A stretch of DNA of 6,015 nt, from contig CALATF010000030.1 of assembly GCA_937891595.1 (NCBI GenBank), forward strand, positions 1-6,015, read 5' to 3'. How positions within the stretch are numbered: the stretch's first letter is position 1; the number at the start of each line of letters is the position of its first letter. The translations under genes and the position numbers were made by a program. Source of the DNA: an uncultured Clostridia bacterium. GTDB taxonomy: Bacteria; Bacillota; Clostridia; Christensenellales; UBA1242. The notes below the pieces were generated by a model, which was not told where the DNA came from, searched no databases, and worked only from the letters and a program-made list of their open reading frames with translations. Shown one piece after another: positions 1-5,930 of the stretch.

Positions 1-2
1 AT

Positions 3-392
3 ATTGAAACACAGGTTTTTAATCAACTAAATGAAGTTGAAGAAAGAAAAAATTGGATTCACGAAGAAGTTATGGCTGCACTCAATTTAGATAAAAAAAC
101 ATATTTAGAGGTTTTATCGTTTAGTGCTAAACATCTAAAAAACAACATTTTAGTTGAATATATAATAAACGAAAAAAACAAAGAAGTTGTTGATGATTTG
201 ATAAATAAAGGAATTATCGAAACTTACACAGGTAAAAGAAATAAAGAATTTATCCGTTTTACTGAATATGGAGTTAATTTAATTTCAAATATTCAGGAAC
301 TATCAACTGACCTTTGGGGTAAATATTTTGGAACGCTTGACACAAGAGATAAAAAAGATTTTTTAAAATTATTGGATAAATTTTTAGGTTAA
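3..392 (+). CDS. MarR-like winged-helix regulator, 5'-partial
   Basis: This gene runs in from before the window. The frame is open from base 3, and the 23 codons before the first ATG (72) read as normal protein (IETQVFNQLNEVEERKN...). No Shine-Dalgarno sequence precedes that ATG, so 72 is not the real start. 129 residues are visible. The C-terminal half has the layout of MarR-family proteins: a putative recognition helix ending in DDLINKGIIE (about residues 65-74), a short charged wing (TGKRNKEF), the FTEYG turn that matches the family's LTEKG, then two helices ending in KKDFLKLLDKFLG that would form the dimer interface. MarR proteins are about 140-150 residues, so perhaps 15-20 are missing. 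The family usually represses adjacent genes as dimers, often in response to a small ligand. The membrane protein 9 bases downstream is the likeliest co-regulated gene. The fold is inferred from pattern and another winged-helix family is possible. Confidence 0.55.
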   Translation: METQVFNQLNEVEERKNWIHEEVMAALNLDKKTYLEVLSFSAKHLKNNILVEYIINEKNKEVVDDLINKGIIETYTGKRNKEFIRFTEYGVNLISNIQELSTDLWGKYFGTLDTRDKKDFLKLLDKFLG

Positions 393-396
393 GGAG
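391..396 (+). promoter_or_regulatory. Ribosome binding site AAGGAG overlapping a stop codon
   Basis: AAGGAG shares its first two bases with the TAA stop of the regulator gene and sits 5 bases before ATG 402. A ribosome finishing the first gene would stand on this site, which suggests translational coupling and fixes the start of the downstream gene. Confidence 0.85.
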
Positions 397-401
397 AAAA
401 A

Positions 402-953
402 ATGACAAATATTAAAAAAACTTTAAAAAATGCTGGTATTTGGTGCTTAGTTGCTACTATAATATCTGTTTTATCATTAATATCGAATATATATTTAGTA
501 GATTTTGTTCTTTATAATATTATATGGGACATTATAGGTATAATATTATCAATCACAACTGGAATCATATATTTATGTTATTCTAAAAAAAACAAAGAGA
601 AGCTTTTAAAACCAAGAAAAATTTTCTTTATTTTAACAATTTTAAATATATTTAACAATTTAATAGTTTGGGTATTATCTTTCTGGGTGCAAATATCATA
701 CAACAAAGAGATGAGAACAATACAGTTAAAGCAAATGTTTAATATGGGAAATAATAATCAATCTTTTAATAGTCAAAACAATCCAGATGATAATATTATT
801 ACCATAGATAAAGAAGATTACGAAATTAAAGAAAAGACAGAAAAATTAACTGACAAACTTGAAGAACTAAAGGAATTAAGAAGAAAAAATTTAATATCTG
901 AAGATGAATATGAAAAACTAAGACAAGAAGCTCTAAAAAATTTTATGAACTAA
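402..953 (+). CDS. Three-helix membrane protein with C-terminal SHOCT domain
   Basis: The 183-residue product is complete. Residues 11-31, 36-60 and 74-98 are strongly hydrophobic and form three likely membrane helices, with a basic loop (SKKNKEKLLKPRK) between the second and third. A polar, Asn/Gln-rich linker follows (about 112-131). The last 35 residues form a charged helical hairpin, with DKLEELKELRRKNLISEDEY at 151-170. This matches the SHOCT (short C-terminal) domain pattern of a Leu/Lys/Glu helix, an x-L-I-S/T-E-x-E-Y/F turn and a second short helix. SHOCT domains occur at the ends of many unrelated bacterial membrane and secreted proteins and are thought to mediate oligomerisation or contacts; no enzyme function is known. 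The start is supported by AAGGAG five bases upstream. The gene lies 9 bases after a MarR-like regulator, so the two are probably one operon, possibly for membrane stress or a membrane-active compound (inference). The three-helix part was not recognised as a named family. Confidence 0.85.
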   Translation: MTNIKKTLKNAGIWCLVATIISVLSLISNIYLVDFVLYNIIWDIIGIILSITTGIIYLCYSKKNKEKLLKPRKIFFILTILNIFNNLIVWVLSFWVQISYNKEMRTIQLKQMFNMGNNNQSFNSQNNPDDNIITIDKEDYEIKEKTEKLTDKLEELKELRRKNLISEDEYEKLRQEALKNFMN

Positions 954-961
954 AACTTTGG

Positions 962-1059
962 TAACACTTAGCAGAAAAACTGATTTAGAACTTGCCAAAC
1001 TAATACAAGAATGATAAACCTTCCTTCTTTTTGTATATATGTTTTTCTGCTAATTGTTA
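962..1059. repeat. 19-base inverted repeat enclosing a nested stem
   Basis: The left arm (962-980) and right arm (1041-1059) are reverse complements at 18 of 19 positions, with 13 contiguous identical bases (TTAGCAGAAAAAC and GTTTTTCTGCTAA). The only mismatch is C967 against T1054. The 60-base centre holds a second possible stem, ATACAAGAA (1003-1011) with TTTTTGTAT (1028-1036), which is nine pairs including one G-U, closed by a 16-base loop. The element begins 9 bases after a stop codon and ends just before a TATAAT box. It is not a standard terminator: the span between arms is long and no clean T-run follows. It could be a structured RNA, a regulator-binding region, or a small non-autonomous mobile element with terminal inverted repeats. 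No target-site duplication longer than TA is visible. Confidence 0.7.
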
Positions 1060-1061
1060 TA

Positions 1062-1067
1062 TATAAT
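1062..1067 (+). promoter_or_regulatory. Possible -10 box before the ATPase operon
   Basis: A perfect TATAAT lies 20 bases before ATG 1088, immediately after the inverted repeat. No good -35 box lies at 16-18 bases; the nearest, TTGTAT at 1031-1036, is 25 bases away. Initiation about 7 bases downstream would leave a leader of only some 13 bases with the Shine-Dalgarno almost at its 5' end. In such AT-rich DNA this box could occur by chance. Confidence 0.3.
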
Positions 1068-1075
1068 TTAAACAT

Positions 1076-1082
1076 AAAAGGA
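1076..1082 (+). promoter_or_regulatory. Ribosome binding site AAAAGGA
   Basis: AAAAGGA ends five bases before ATG 1088, which is the first ATG of this reading frame after the gap, and so supports that start for the two-helix membrane protein. Confidence 0.7.
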
Positions 1083-1087
1083 TTTTT

Positions 1088-1663
1088 ATGAAAAACAAAA
1101 TAAATAATGATAACACTACTCTTGAAAGTGAAATAATAAATATTAAAGTTACAGATAAAGAACAGTTAATTTCAAATTTTAGCTATGATGAAAATGATAA
1201 GATAAATAAAGATTTGAGTGAATTTATTGTTGCTAAAAGCAAAAGAGTTCATATTTCAAAAGACATAAAACTTAATTTTTACACCAATGAACACATAGAT
1301 AAAAACGAAATACAATCAACTATTAAAAACCATTTTCACGAAGAATATTTGGAATCTAAAAGTGAATTAAAAAGATTAAATATATTTATAATTACAATGC
1401 TCATATTGGGTGTTTTAACCTTTGCAATATTGGTTGCTTTATATAATAGAAATTTCAGCAATTTTTACTTTGAAATGATTTTAGAGATTGCTGCGTGGGT
1501 TTTCATTTGGGAGTCTGTTGATGCAACATTTTTACAAAGACCCAAAATACGAAGAAAAAATATTCAAATGCAAAAATTAAGTTCCGCACAAGTTGAAGTG
1601 GTAAATAATAAAAATTCAAAGGAGATTAAAAATGTCAAAAAAATTGGAGACAAACAAACCTAA
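1088..1663 (+). CDS. Conserved hypothetical two-helix membrane protein, coupled to the cation ATPase
   Basis: The 191-residue product has a soluble, charged N-terminal part (1-95), two membrane helices (about 97-118 and 127-146) and a basic cytoplasmic tail. The second helix contains AAWVFIWESVD (135-145), followed by FLQRPKIRRKN and then LSSAQVEV. From memory this resembles a widespread bacterial family with a WVxxWEAVD...ERRELRR signature, a YI/FI segment (here EFIVAKSKRV) and an xAIKxHF-like helix (here STIKNHFHEEY). I know of no assigned function for it. By the positive-inside rule both ends probably face the cytoplasm. The last 32 bases overlap the start of the ATPase gene in another frame, so the two are almost certainly co-transcribed and translationally coupled. 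A role as accessory subunit or modulator of the pump is possible but inferred only from position. The tail after about residue 172 is Lys/Asn-rich and looks unconserved, perhaps constrained by the overlap. Confidence 0.82.
   Translation: MKNKINNDNTTLESEIINIKVTDKEQLISNFSYDENDKINKDLSEFIVAKSKRVHISKDIKLNFYTNEHIDKNEIQSTIKNHFHEEYLESKSELKRLNIFIITMLILGVLTFAILVALYNRNFSNFYFEMILEIAAWVFIWESVDATFLQRPKIRRKNIQMQKLSSAQVEVVNNKNSKEIKNVKKIGDKQT
1618..1624 (+). promoter_or_regulatory. Ribosome binding site AAAGGAG inside the preceding gene
   Basis: AAAGGAG lies 7 bases before ATG 1632, within the coding region of the two-helix membrane protein. It decides the ATPase start and confirms that the 32-base gene overlap is real rather than a product of calling the start too far upstream. 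Confidence 0.88.
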
Positions 1664-4325
1664 AAATAATTGGCACATTAACTCTATTGATTATGCTTTT
1701 GAAAAAACCAATTCTAAAATTTTAGGGCTTTCTAGCGACCAAGCACAACAAAGATTAAAAGAAAATGGTGCAAATGTTTTACCACAAAAAAAACCAAAAC
1801 CTTTTATTCTTATGCTTTTAAAAGAATTTAGCAATCCAATCATCTTAATTCTATTGGTTGCAATGGTTTTTTCGTTCATTGTGGGCGAACTTTTAGACGG
1901 GTTTGTAATTCTTGGAATAATATTAGTTGACGCTATTATTGGCGCCATTCAAGAAAAAAGAGCTCAAAGAGTTGCAAGTTCACTCTCTCAAATGATTAAG
2001 GTTAAAGCAAAAGTTTTGCGAGATGGACAAAAGGTTGAAATAGAAAGTAAAGATTTAGTTGTTGGTGATATTGTTTTCTTGGAAAGTGGCGACAAGATTA
2101 GTGCTGATATGAGAATTGTTGAGTGCTCTAACTTTACAGTTGATGAAGCATTACTCACTGGCGAAAGCATAAACGCTACAAAAGATATTTTTGAAGTAAA
2201 AGCCGATGCTCCACTTGGAGATAGAACTTGTATGGTTTTTTCTGGCAGTTCTGTAATAACTGGCAGAGCAAAATGCGTCGTTGTTGAAACTGGAACAAAC
2301 ACTGAAATAGGGAAAATATCTAATAACCTAAACACTGTTAAAGACCAAAAAACACCATTAAATATAAGAATTGCAAAGTTTAGCAAACAAATTAGTATTG
2401 CTATTGTTGCTATTGCAGTTGTTATCTTTATTATAATGATGTTGCAAGGCAATCCTTTCAAAGATATATTACTTGTTGTAATTGCTCTTGCAGTTTCTGC
2501 AATGCCGGAAGGCTTGCCACTAGCTGTTACAATGGCATTAACAGTTGCATCGAATAGAATGGGAAAAAACAATGTTGTTGTAAAACACTTAAATGCAGTT
2601 GAAAGTTTGGGTAGTTGCACAGTTATTGCTACCGATAAAACTGGAACTTTAACACTAAACGAACAAACGGCAAAAATAGTTACGCTACCTGATGGTGCTG
2701 AATTTAATATAACTGGAAGCGGTTATAATGACAAAGGTAAACTAGAATGCGAAGATAAAAAGTATATTGATGATATTTCAAGAATTGCATTAATGGGAGA
2801 CCTAAATAATGAATCTCAAATAAAGAAAGAAAAAGGTAAATTCACTTACTTTGGAGACTCTATTGATATAGCTTTTAAGGTTTTAGGATTAAAAATGAAA
2901 ACCAAAACAAAAGATATAAAAGTTATTAAACAAATCCCTTATGAATCTGAAAATAAGTATTCAGGTGTATTCTTTGAAGAAAACAATAAAAATCATTGCA
3001 CTGTTAAAGGTAGTTTAGAAAAAATATTAGAATTTTCTTCAAAAATGAAAGTCAATGGAAAAGAAATTGAACTAAACAAACGCGCAATAGAAAAACAAAA
3101 TGAGGACCTTGCTAAGCGTGGATATCGAGTTATAGCATTAGCAGAGGGCAAAGTTAACAAAAAACAAAAATATGAAGACAATGATATAAAAGATTTAACT
3201 TTTATTGGACTTGTTGGATTTATTGACCCTGTTAGGCCAGAGACAAAAGGCTCTATTGCCGAATGTCATAAAGCTGGAATAAAAGTTATAATGATAACGG
3301 GCGATCACCCTCTTACAGCATTGTCTATTGCAAAGGATATAAATATTGCCAATAATTTAGAACAAGTTGCAACAGGCAAAGAAGTTGAAGAAATGTTTAA
3401 TAAGGGCGAAGATGAGTTTGATAAATTTGTTAAAGAAAAAACAGTGTTTTCTCGTGTAACACCAACAGATAAATTACACATAGTAGAATCTTTAAAGCGA
3501 CAAGACGAGTTTGTGGCTGTAACTGGTGATGGTGTAAATGACAGCCCTGCAATTAAATCTGCACATATTGGTATTGCAATGGGAAGTGGAACAGATGTTA
3601 GTAAAGAAACTGCTGATATGATTATAATGGACGATAACTTTAATTCTATTGTTACAGGTGTTAAAGAAGGTAGATGTGCTTATTCAAACATTAGAAAAAT
3701 AACCTATTTCTTATTGTCTTGCTCTATTGCAGAAGTATTGTTCTTTGTGCTTGCAATGATTTGTGGTGCAGGGACTCCACTTCTTCCTATTCAATTACTA
3801 TGGTTAAATGTTGTTACTGATGGTTTCCAAGATATGTCTTTATCTCTTGAAAAACCAGAGCCACATATTATGAATGAAAAACCACGTTCAACAAAGGAAT
3901 CATTATTCACCAAATCTATGATTACTCAATGTTCTTTAACAGGTGGTACAATGGGATTGCTTGTGTTTGGTGCTTGGATGATATTGGTTTATGCGATGAA
4001 ATTAGATATAGTTGTTGCACGTAGTTTGGTTATGACACTAATGGTATTCTTACAAAGTGCTCACGCACTTAACTGTCGAAGTGAAAAATTGTCTATATTT
4101 AAAATGAATTACAAATCAAATTGGTTTTTCTATTTTGCAGTTATTTCATCAGTTGCATTACAAATATTATTTATGGAAGTTTCAGCTTTAAGTGTTTTAC
4201 TCGAATTGACAACTATTCCTTATGGAATTATGTGTGTTCTTATGATAACTTCCTTGTTGATAATTGTTGTTAGTGAAATTTACAAAAGTCATTTGCGAAA
4301 ACAAGAAAGCAAACTTAAAAATTAG
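1632..4325 (+). CDS. P2-type cation-transporting ATPase, probably Ca2+ exporting
   Basis: This 897-residue protein has all the parts of a P-type ATPase pumping cations across the cytoplasmic membrane. In order: an N-terminal cation-ATPase domain (about 14-65); helices M1-M2 (67-108); the actuator domain with TGES (176-179); M3-M4 (252-300) with PEGLP (292-296); the phosphorylation motif DKTGTLT with aspartate D335; the nucleotide-binding domain with KGSL (459-462); DPVRPE (532-537); TGDHP (556-560) and TGDGVNDSPA (631-640); then M5-M10 (690-884). Length and the PEGLP motif fit the P2A/P2B Ca2+ group. Compared with SERCA, Ca2+ site II residues are kept (E293 in M4, N726 and D730 in M6). Site I is altered: SERCA N768 is S698 and E908 is Q808, while E771 is kept as E701. 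This suggests one Ca2+ per cycle, as in plasma-membrane pumps. The stretch after M6 reads TDGFQDMSLSLE, a variant seen in some bacterial P2 pumps, so another cation cannot be excluded. It shares an operon with the upstream membrane protein and is followed by a terminator. Confidence 0.95.
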   Translation: MSKKLETNKPKNNWHINSIDYAFEKTNSKILGLSSDQAQQRLKENGANVLPQKKPKPFILMLLKEFSNPIILILLVAMVFSFIVGELLDGFVILGIILVDAIIGAIQEKRAQRVASSLSQMIKVKAKVLRDGQKVEIESKDLVVGDIVFLESGDKISADMRIVECSNFTVDEALLTGESINATKDIFEVKADAPLGDRTCMVFSGSSVITGRAKCVVVETGTNTEIGKISNNLNTVKDQKTPLNIRIAKFSKQISIAIVAIAVVIFIIMMLQGNPFKDILLVVIALAVSAMPEGLPLAVTMALTVASNRMGKNNVVVKHLNAVESLGSCTVIATDKTGTLTLNEQTAKIVTLPDGAEFNITGSGYNDKGKLECEDKKYIDDISRIALMGDLNNESQIKKEKGKFTYFGDSIDIAFKVLGLKMKTKTKDIKVIKQIPYESENKYSGVFFEENNKNHCTVKGSLEKILEFSSKMKVNGKEIELNKRAIEKQNEDLAKRGYRVIALAEGKVNKKQKYEDNDIKDLTFIGLVGFIDPVRPETKGSIAECHKAGIKVIMITGDHPLTALSIAKDINIANNLEQVATGKEVEEMFNKGEDEFDKFVKEKTVFSRVTPTDKLHIVESLKRQDEFVAVTGDGVNDSPAIKSAHIGIAMGSGTDVSKETADMIIMDDNFNSIVTGVKEGRCAYSNIRKITYFLLSCSIAEVLFFVLAMICGAGTPLLPIQLLWLNVVTDGFQDMSLSLEKPEPHIMNEKPRSTKESLFTKSMITQCSLTGGTMGLLVFGAWMILVYAMKLDIVVARSLVMTLMVFLQSAHALNCRSEKLSIFKMNYKSNWFFYFAVISSVALQILFMEVSALSVLLELTTIPYGIMCVLMITSLLIIVVSEIYKSHLRKQESKLKN

Positions 4326-4337
4326 ATATAATATAAC

Positions 4338-4371
4338 TAAAAGCACTTGACCTATAGTTTAAGTGCTTTTA
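4338..4371 (+). terminator. Hairpin terminator after the ATPase gene
   Basis: Eleven perfect base pairs join 4338-4348 (TAAAAGCACTT) to 4361-4371 (AAGTGCTTTTA), extendable inward by a G-U and an A-U pair, leaving an 8-base loop. The stem begins 12 bases after the ATPase TAG stop and its 3' arm ends in a TTTT run followed by AT-only sequence. This is the form of an intrinsic terminator, although the U-run is short and leakage is likely. Because the stem is nearly symmetric (A-run left, T-run right), it may also terminate minus-strand transcription. Confidence 0.8.
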
Positions 4372-4375
4372 TAAA
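4347..4375 (+). promoter_or_regulatory. Candidate sigma-A promoter embedded in the terminator
   Basis: TTGACC (4347-4352, five of six consensus bases) is followed after exactly 17 bases by TATAAA (4370-4375, five of six). The spacing is ideal and the direction is toward the cardiolipin synthase gene. Initiation would fall near 4381-4383, only about 7 bases before ATG 4389 and within its Shine-Dalgarno sequence. The transcript would therefore be nearly leaderless, unless this promoter is not used and the gene depends on readthrough. Confidence 0.45.
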
Positions 4376-4378
4376 ATT

Positions 4379-4383
4379 AGAGG
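4379..4383 (+). promoter_or_regulatory. Ribosome binding site AGAGG deciding the cardiolipin synthase start
   Basis: AGAGG, continuing as GAGGT, sits five bases before ATG 4389. The alternative in-frame TTG at 4347 has no such site, lies inside the terminator stem and would add 14 residues unlike a Cls N-terminus. ATG 4389 is therefore preferred. Confidence 0.75.
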
Positions 4384-4388
4384 TTAAT

Positions 4389-5930
4389 ATGGAAAATAAT
4401 TTTCAAAATGAACATATAAAAACAGAGTCTAATGGTCTTGGAATTTTAAAGACAGTTATTATATTTTTACTAATGTTTTTACAAATAGTTGGCTTTATTC
4501 TTTTGCGTTTATATGTTTTTAGTGTATTTAATGGATTTTTATTATTTTCTATAATAATGACACTTTTCACTTGCATTCATGCTTTGTCTAGTGATTATAA
4601 TGGACAAGCAAAAGCTATGTGGATATTGTTTTTGCTTACTTGTTTTAGTTTTGGGTATATATTTTATATCTTTTCAAGTAAAAAGATAATGTTTAGGATA
4701 AGCCATAAAAAATATAACAAGATATTAAAGAAAAGTGAAAATTTACAAAAACAAATAGACACTTCTAAAATTGAGAATGCAGAAGTAAGAATACAATGCA
4801 ACTATTTATACAATGCAGGACGATTTGAAACATCATTAAACTCAAAAACAACTTATTATTCTAGTGGTGTTGAATTTTTTGACGCTATTTTATTTGAACT
4901 TCAAAAAGCAAAAAAGTTTATTTTGATTGAGTTTTATATTGTTTCTAATGGAATTTTATTTAACAAAATATTCAACATATTAAAAGAAAAAGCTGAACAA
5001 GGTGTTGAAATTAAAATTATTTATGATGATATAGGATGTCATAGAACTTTAAGCAGAAAAACACGGAAGAAAATTAAAAAAGCAGGCATAGAGTTATATT
5101 CATTTAATAGATTAATACCTTTTATAAATATAGCACTAAATTTTAGAGACCATAGAAAATTGGTAGTAGTTGATGGCAAAGTTGCATTTACGGGTGGCGC
5201 TAATATTGCAGATGAATATATAAACGAAAAACAATTACACGGATTTTGGAAAGATTGTGGAATTAAGATTGAAGGTCAAGCAGTTGATAATTTTACAATA
5301 TCAATACTTAATCAATGGGAATTTATAAATAAGAAACCAATAGAATATAAAAATTATTTATATAAATCAAAAGATTTTGAAAGTTCAGGCGTGGTTATTC
5401 CTTTTGTTACAGGTCCAAACTACAACCATTCAATTGCTCAAAACATATATGCAAACGAAATTTCTAACGCAAAAGAAAAATTATACATAATGACACCTTA
5501 TTTTATACCCGATGAAACAATATTAAACTTATTAAAAAATAAAGCAATCTCTGGCGTTGATGTTAGAATTATTATTCCAGATATTGCCGATAAAAAATTT
5601 GTTTACACAGTAACACGCAATAATGCGGAGAAACTTATTCCTTATGGGATAAAAGTTTACACAATGAATAATAGCTTTGTTCATAGTAAAGTTGTATTAA
5701 CTGAAAATTCTGCAATTGTTGGCTCAATTAATATGGATTTAAGAAGTTTTAACCAGCAATTCGAAAGTGCAGTTTTTACAAGTGAACAATCAACTTTGGG
5801 CTCTATTGCTCGTGATTTTGATAGCACATTTAATTTATCTAATCAAATAACTAAAAAAGATTTTAAACGAAATAAAACAGGTTTTAGAATTCTTGCAGGG
5901 TTATTTAATTTAATATCTCCATTTATGTAA
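4389..5930 (+). CDS. cls: Cardiolipin synthase, phospholipase D superfamily
   Basis: The enzyme condenses two phosphatidylglycerol molecules into cardiolipin and glycerol at the inner face of the cytoplasmic membrane. With the ATG start it has 513 residues, close to the 480-510 usual for Gram-positive Cls. Residues about 18-42, 48-65 and 76-97 are hydrophobic; the latter two resemble the PLDc_N membrane anchor, ending in YIFYIFSSKKIMFR. Two PLD-type catalytic modules follow. The first HKD motif is HRKLVVVD (255-262), with GGAN downstream (269-272). The second is HSKVVLTE (432-439), with GSIN (445-448). The catalytic His and Lys are present in both. In the second motif the usual aspartate is glutamate (E439), a conservative change that probably does not abolish activity. 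EFYIVSNG (181-188) and MTPYFIPDE (368-376) are also typical Cls segments. The gene follows the ATPase terminator and may have its own overlapping promoter. Minor PLD-type transferases are an alternative, but the overall match to Cls is strong. Confidence 0.93.
   Translation: MENNFQNEHIKTESNGLGILKTVIIFLLMFLQIVGFILLRLYVFSVFNGFLLFSIIMTLFTCIHALSSDYNGQAKAMWILFLLTCFSFGYIFYIFSSKKIMFRISHKKYNKILKKSENLQKQIDTSKIENAEVRIQCNYLYNAGRFETSLNSKTTYYSSGVEFFDAILFELQKAKKFILIEFYIVSNGILFNKIFNILKEKAEQGVEIKIIYDDIGCHRTLSRKTRKKIKKAGIELYSFNRLIPFINIALNFRDHRKLVVVDGKVAFTGGANIADEYINEKQLHGFWKDCGIKIEGQAVDNFTISILNQWEFINKKPIEYKNYLYKSKDFESSGVVIPFVTGPNYNHSIAQNIYANEISNAKEKLYIMTPYFIPDETILNLLKNKAISGVDVRIIIPDIADKKFVYTVTRNNAEKLIPYGIKVYTMNNSFVHSKVVLTENSAIVGSINMDLRSFNQQFESAVFTSEQSTLGSIARDFDSTFNLSNQITKKDFKRNKTGFRILAGLFNLISPFM

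Noticed and set aside
954..1087. Metal-sensing riboswitch (yybP-ykoY type) ahead of the ATPase operon
   Set aside because: Such Mn2+ riboswitches do precede some cation ATPases, but the conserved purine-rich GGGGAGUA-like loops are absent and the gap is too AT-rich to match.
1691..2620. Minus-strand open frames at 1691-1948 and 1988-2620
   Set aside because: They lie wholly inside the ATPase gene, which has every family motif on the plus strand. Their translations are low-complexity Ile/Thr/Ser-rich and have no ribosome binding context. They are antisense shadows.
2993..3181. Minus-strand open frame of 62 codons
   Set aside because: It is antisense to the nucleotide-binding domain of the ATPase and has no recognisable family and no supporting signals.
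4347..4388. TTG start for cardiolipin synthase giving 527 residues
   Set aside because: The TTG lies in the terminator stem and lacks a ribosome binding site. ATG 4389 has AGAGG at ideal spacing and gives a normal N-terminus.
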